This document shows positions 7,247-9,489 of a stretch of DNA of 9,489 nt, in pieces. The stretch covers positions 1 through 9,489 of the forward strand of contig JAAZNR010000026.1 in the NCBI GenBank assembly GCA_012798155.1, in the 5' to 3' direction. The position numbers and the translations under genes were made by a program. The stretch comes from Thermogutta sp. (GTDB lineage: Bacteria; Planctomycetota; Planctomycetia; Pirellulales; Thermoguttaceae). Under the pieces are notes generated by a model. It was not told where the DNA came from. It searched no databases and saw only the letters and a list, made by a program, of their open reading frames with translations. How positions within the stretch are numbered: position 1 is the first letter of the stretch; every line of letters starts with the position of its first letter.

Positions 7247-7275
7247 GCCGGCCTGCGGGAGACTCAGGCCCCGGC
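7247..7275. terminator. Hairpin at the convergent gltD / PDZ gene junction
   Basis: GCCGGCCT (7247-7254) can pair with AGG-CC-CCGGC (7266-7275) with a 2-nt bulge and an 11-nt loop. It straddles the 28-bp gap between the gltD stop and the stop of the minus-strand gene, where a bidirectional terminator would be expected. There is no T-run on either strand, so this is a weak call. Confidence 0.25.
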
Positions 7276-8232
7276 TTCCGCACCGTGCTGCTCAGCATCG
7301 CCCGCTTCGGCGCCGCGGTCCTCCGCGGCAGGCTTCTTGAGATTCCTCTCCAGCCGCTCCAGACGCTTTTGGAGTTCATCCAGGCGGCGCTCCGCATTGC
7401 GAAGGCGATCCGACTCGCCGCCGGGTAGTGACCCCAAGGGAGTCTTCAAGACGCCGTCGGGAGTCGGGCGCAAGACCTTGGGCAGCTCCCAGCCTCGTTC
7501 CACCCAGCCGCGGCCGCTGAGCAGGCGTTCCACGTACGGCCGAACCTCGGCGGGGAGTTTGTCCAGCTCATCCTCCGTCGCCTCCCACGTCTTGCCCCCC
7601 CGTTTGACCACGATCTTCGCCGGTTCGTCGCCCGACTTGGTAATGGCGATCACCATGCCTTCCGGCAGGTTGGGCGAACGCCAGGGCGGCATCACCGTGC
7701 CGGGATGAAAAAAGCGGAACATCAGCGGCGGTTGCCCCGGCTGCAAACGGAAGTTCTCGAACCATTTTTCCCAAGCCTTGGGATCGACGTCCGGACCGAC
7801 GATCGGGGGCGCGAGGCTTCCCTTCGGACGAGGCTCGGGCGTGACCGACAACTCCAGCTTTTCGCCCGCGCGGAGAACGTGCAGCGTCAGCGGCTTATCC
7901 GCGGCGCGATTCACCTCATCCGCCAGATCGGCGGGCGATTGCAGGCTCTTGTCGCCGGCTTGCAGCAAGATGTCGTGGACCCGCAGGCCGGCCTTTTCAG
8001 CCGGTCCTTCCTTGACCACTTCCTCGACCAGCAACCCCGTGTCTTCCGGCAGATCCAGATGCGCACGGAGGGCCTCCGGTACCGGCCCGCAGAGGACGCC
8101 AAGCCAATACTCCCCGGCTTTGGCGGAGCCGTCATCCTCGGCACGTAAGGCCCCGGCGCTGAGCCATGCCGCCCCCAAGAGCGTGATCACGGCGGCCGAT
8201 CGAAACACTTTTAACACTTTTACTCGCGACAT
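7264..8232 (-). CDS. Exported PDZ-domain protein with C-terminal coiled coil
   Basis: The product is 322 aa from ATG 8232. Residues 1-31 form a signal peptide: basic start (MSRVKVLKVFR), hydrophobic core, and likely cleavage after ALRA. A single PDZ domain spans about 40-133, with the carboxylate-binding-loop-like YWLGV and the typical core TGLLVEEVVKEGPAEKAGL.VHDILLQAGD. The 140-270 region is Pro/Trp-rich and I do not recognise it. A heptad-type coiled coil (about 274-300, RLRNAERRLDELQKRLERLERNLKK) and a short Ala/Glu/Gly tail end the protein. The sequence contains no trypsin-like or S41 protease domain, so it resembles the substrate-binding part of HtrA/DegP-type proteases without the enzyme. 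It probably acts outside the cytoplasmic membrane as an adaptor or peptide sensor. It lies downstream of the anti-sigma-like gene on the same strand, separated by a 444-bp repeat-bearing gap. The frame extends upstream to 8535, but that part is Arg/Gly-rich and repeat-derived. Confidence 0.88.
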   Translation of the reverse strand: MSRVKVLKVFRSAAVITLLGAAWLSAGALRAEDDGSAKAGEYWLGVLCGPVPEALRAHLDLPEDTGLLVEEVVKEGPAEKAGLRVHDILLQAGDKSLQSPADLADEVNRAADKPLTLHVLRAGEKLELSVTPEPRPKGSLAPPIVGPDVDPKAWEKWFENFRLQPGQPPLMFRFFHPGTVMPPWRSPNLPEGMVIAITKSGDEPAKIVVKRGGKTWEATEDELDKLPAEVRPYVERLLSGRGWVERGWELPKVLRPTPDGVLKTPLGSLPGGESDRLRNAERRLDELQKRLERLERNLKKPAAEDRGAEAGDAEQHGAEAGA

Positions 8233-8237
8233 TTCGG

Positions 8238-8245
8238 CACCTCCT
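8238..8245 (-). promoter_or_regulatory. Shine-Dalgarno of the PDZ gene
   Basis: On the minus strand AGGAGGTG occupies 8245-8238, with its GGAGG core (8244-8240) 7 nt before the ATG at 8232. It is a near-perfect site and decides the start in favour of the signal-peptide form over the longer open frame. Confidence 0.85.
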
Positions 8246-8255
8246 TCCGGCACGA

Positions 8256-8284
8256 GCCGGTCACATATATCGCCGGTCACATAT
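8256..8284. repeat. Two 13-bp direct repeats upstream of the PDZ gene
   Basis: GCCGGTCACATAT occurs exactly at 8256-8268 and 8272-8284, a 16-bp period. Read on the minus strand (ATATGTGACCGGC twice), the pair lies about 10 nt upstream of the Shine-Dalgarno of the PDZ gene, within its probable 5' untranslated region or promoter. It could be a tandem operator, or a local duplication continuing the neighbouring 7-bp array. Confidence 0.6.
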
Positions 8285-8330
8285 GTCCATTGTCCGCTAT
8301 CCGCTGTCCGCCTTTTTATCCGCTGTCCAC
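8284..8330. repeat. Degenerate heptanucleotide tandem array (TRTCCRY)
   Basis: Six 7-bp units fit TRTCCRY on the + strand: 8284-8290, 8291-8297, 8298-8304, 8305-8311, then a 5-nt CTTTT interruption, then 8317-8323 and 8324-8330. As a result the 12-mer TATCCGCTGTCC is present twice (8298 and 8317). Such phased short repeats are known as intergenic arrays in several lineages. Their function is generally unknown. This one lies upstream of the PDZ gene on its coding strand. Confidence 0.7.
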
Positions 8331-8676
8331 CTTGGGGGTTTGATGGAGGGATAGGCCCCGCCGTGTCCCCCGACTGACCCGTTGCTTCACGCCCTCGGCC
8401 ACGCCGGAGCGCCGCCCTCCCTTGCGTGGTTTGAGCGGTGACCCCCATTACGCATCGTTCTCCCGTCTGCGCAGGGCCGCGCTCCATCGTGTCCGGCCTT
8501 TGACGAGCGTCTGGCGACCGGGTGGCTGGGGTCATAGCGCAGCGAAGCCCCCGGACGCCCTGGTACGTACGTGCCGTTTGATCTGGTCCCGGCCGCGCAA
8601 AAGCGTGCTCCTCCGGCGTCTAACGAGGCCGATCCCCCGCCGCCCTCACTTGAATCCGCATGACCTGTACCGGCGA
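8331..8676. other. Gene-poor intergenic stretch with repeat-like GC-rich block
   Basis: I find no gene, RNA gene or clear terminator here. Open frames on both strands are Arg/Pro/Gly-rich and look non-coding. The block at about 8521-8553 (GGTGGCTGGGGTCATAGCGC onward, ending AGCCCCCGG) resembles an interspersed motif I associate with planctomycete genomes. Its ends, GGTGGCTGGGG and CCCCCGG, are partly self-complementary. A 14-bp near-palindrome, GGTACGTACGTGCC, sits at 8562-8575. The region separates the anti-sigma-like gene from the PDZ gene. Confidence 0.45.
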
Positions 8677-9465
8677 TTACTGATAATCCCGGTTGCCGAC
8701 GAACCTGATTTGGAGATGATCGACGGGAAAAAGGGTGCGACTCCCGTCCGGCATATCCACCGGCACGTATTCCCTTTGATGCTCGACCGCATGCCCGCTC
8801 TGCCGCAGCGAATCGACGAACTGAGGAAGCGGCAGGTAAGGTCCCGGCGGCGTAGTCGCGGCCTCGCCCGGTTGCTCTGGGTCGAGCACCGGCAGATCGA
8901 CCATCGTCATCGCCCCGTCGGGTCCCACGCCTATGGGTACCGAGACCAGCCGCCAGGGCGACACTACGGGCTGTCGGGGACCGTTGTCCGCTGGCGAATC
9001 GGCGGTTGCCGGAGCGGGGGGCGCGGCCGCGGGATTCCCGGCCAAATCCGCGCGATGATCCACGCTAGGTAACCCCGTTTGTCCTCTTCCGTTGTCCAGC
9101 CGGCTCCCCAGGGCCAAGGCGATCATGAAGACGGCCGCCAGAGCCGCGACCTCGAAAACCCATCGTCCGGCTCGCCAAGGCCGGGCTATTGCGAACTTCT
9201 TCGCACCCGCGGCCGCCCGCGGCGAGCCGGCCGCTTCGTCCGGAAAGGGTGCCCTCGCATCCCGGTCGGGCGCGAGCAACTCGCCCATCGACTGACGCCA
9301 GGTCTGGGCCTCCAAAAAGGTAAGGGCGAGTCGCCGCCAGCCGTCCGCAATGGAATCCAGGCGGCGGAGAAACTCCCGGCGAGCGTCCTCCGGCAACGCG
9401 CCGTCGACCAGCAAATCAGCCAACTCCTGCGACCATTGCGTCGAAATCTCTTCCGGCCGATTCAT
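8677..9465 (-). CDS. Single-pass membrane protein, putative anti-sigma factor
   Basis: The product is 262 aa from ATG 9465, preceded by AAGG (9478-9475) 9 nt upstream. The N-terminal part (residues 10-60) is predicted cytoplasmic and helical, with the blocks ELADLLVDGALPEDARREFL and DGWRRLALTFLEAQ.WRQ, which resemble the N-termini of planctomycete proteins encoded beside ECF sigma factors. It lacks the HxxxCxxC zinc motif of classical anti-sigma factors. One transmembrane helix follows (about 103-120, VFEVAALAAVFMIALALG). A Pro/Ala-rich linker (131-168) leads to a C-terminal outside domain (170-262) ending in YLPLPQFVDSLRQSGH and VPVDMPDGSRTLFPVDHLQIRFVGN, function unknown. The topology (sigma-binding inside, sensor outside) fits a regulated anti-sigma factor, but no sigma factor is visible because the window ends 24 bp upstream. 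The assignment rests on architecture and remembered family resemblance. Confidence 0.75.
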   Translation of the reverse strand: MNRPEEISTQWSQELADLLVDGALPEDARREFLRRLDSIADGWRRLALTFLEAQTWRQSMGELLAPDRDARAPFPDEAAGSPRAAAGAKKFAIARPWRAGRWVFEVAALAAVFMIALALGSRLDNGRGQTGLPSVDHRADLAGNPAAAPPAPATADSPADNGPRQPVVSPWRLVSVPIGVGPDGAMTMVDLPVLDPEQPGEAATTPPGPYLPLPQFVDSLRQSGHAVEHQREYVPVDMPDGSRTLFPVDHLQIRFVGNRDYQ

Positions 9466-9481
9466 GGTTACCAGCCTTGAA

Positions 9482-9487
9482 CTATCA
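9482..9487 (-). other. Tandem in-frame stops, possible end of an upstream gene
   Basis: On the minus strand TGATAG occupies 9487-9482, 16 nt before the start of the anti-sigma-like gene. Tandem stops this close would suit the 3' end of a co-transcribed upstream gene, which in such loci is commonly an ECF sigma factor. Only two bases of the putative gene are inside the window, so its existence and identity are inferred. Confidence 0.2.
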
Positions 9488-9489
9488 CC

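Noticed and set aside
8256..8330. CRISPR-like array
   Set aside because: Units are 7 and 13 bp, directly adjacent or nearly so, with no unique spacers of 30 bp or more and no cas genes in the window.
8233..8535. Extension of the PDZ gene frame up to ATG 8535
   Set aside because: The added 101 residues are low-complexity and repeat-derived and would bury the clear signal peptide. ATG 8232 has a near-perfect Shine-Dalgarno.
8422..9072. Plus-strand 216-codon open frame
   Set aside because: It overlaps the anti-sigma-like gene in antisense, is Arg-rich without motifs, and its 5' part is the repeat-like block.

Overview
The window is GC-rich bacterial DNA, most likely from a planctomycete. That call is an inference. 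It rests on the style of the two minus-strand genes at the right end (an anti-sigma-like membrane protein with a 'DGWRRLALTFLEAQ' N-terminal block, followed by a secreted PDZ protein) and on an interspersed motif near 8521-8553 of a kind I associate with planctomycete genomes. The central genes alone would fit many phyla.

Layout. Positions 1-288 carry no convincing gene but hold a GC-rich hairpin and a 166-bp MITE-like element (104-269) with perfect 15-bp terminal inverted repeats and a 6-bp flanking direct repeat. Next is a small membrane-anchored helix-hairpin-helix (ComEA-like) protein (about 325-861, +). A leader of about 370 bp follows (862-1234). It contains a possible promoter, a perfect 16-bp palindrome, a possible 70-codon leader ORF whose stop overlaps the gltB start (ATGA), and a terminator-shaped hairpin with a T7 tract ending only 9 nt before gltB. 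The core is gltB-gltD (1235-5815 and 5808-7235, +), the large and small subunits of NADPH-type glutamate synthase, overlapping by 8 bp and evidently co-translated.

A 28-bp convergent gap separates gltD from two genes on the minus strand, which are read right to left. The first is a single-pass membrane protein resembling planctomycete anti-sigma factors (8677-9465). The second is an exported PDZ-domain protein (7264-8232). The 444 bp between them hold no gene, but do hold an array of degenerate 7-bp repeats, a pair of 13-bp direct repeats next to the PDZ start, and a repeat-like GC-rich block. An ECF sigma factor gene is expected just beyond the right edge but cannot be seen.

Function. GltB and GltD together form the GOGAT enzyme that turns glutamine plus 2-oxoglutarate into two glutamates. 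The most interesting signal in the window is the apparent transcription-attenuation arrangement in the gltB leader. The minus-strand pair looks like part of an envelope-sensing or signalling cassette. No CRISPR array, tRNA, rRNA, phage gene or defence system was recognised.
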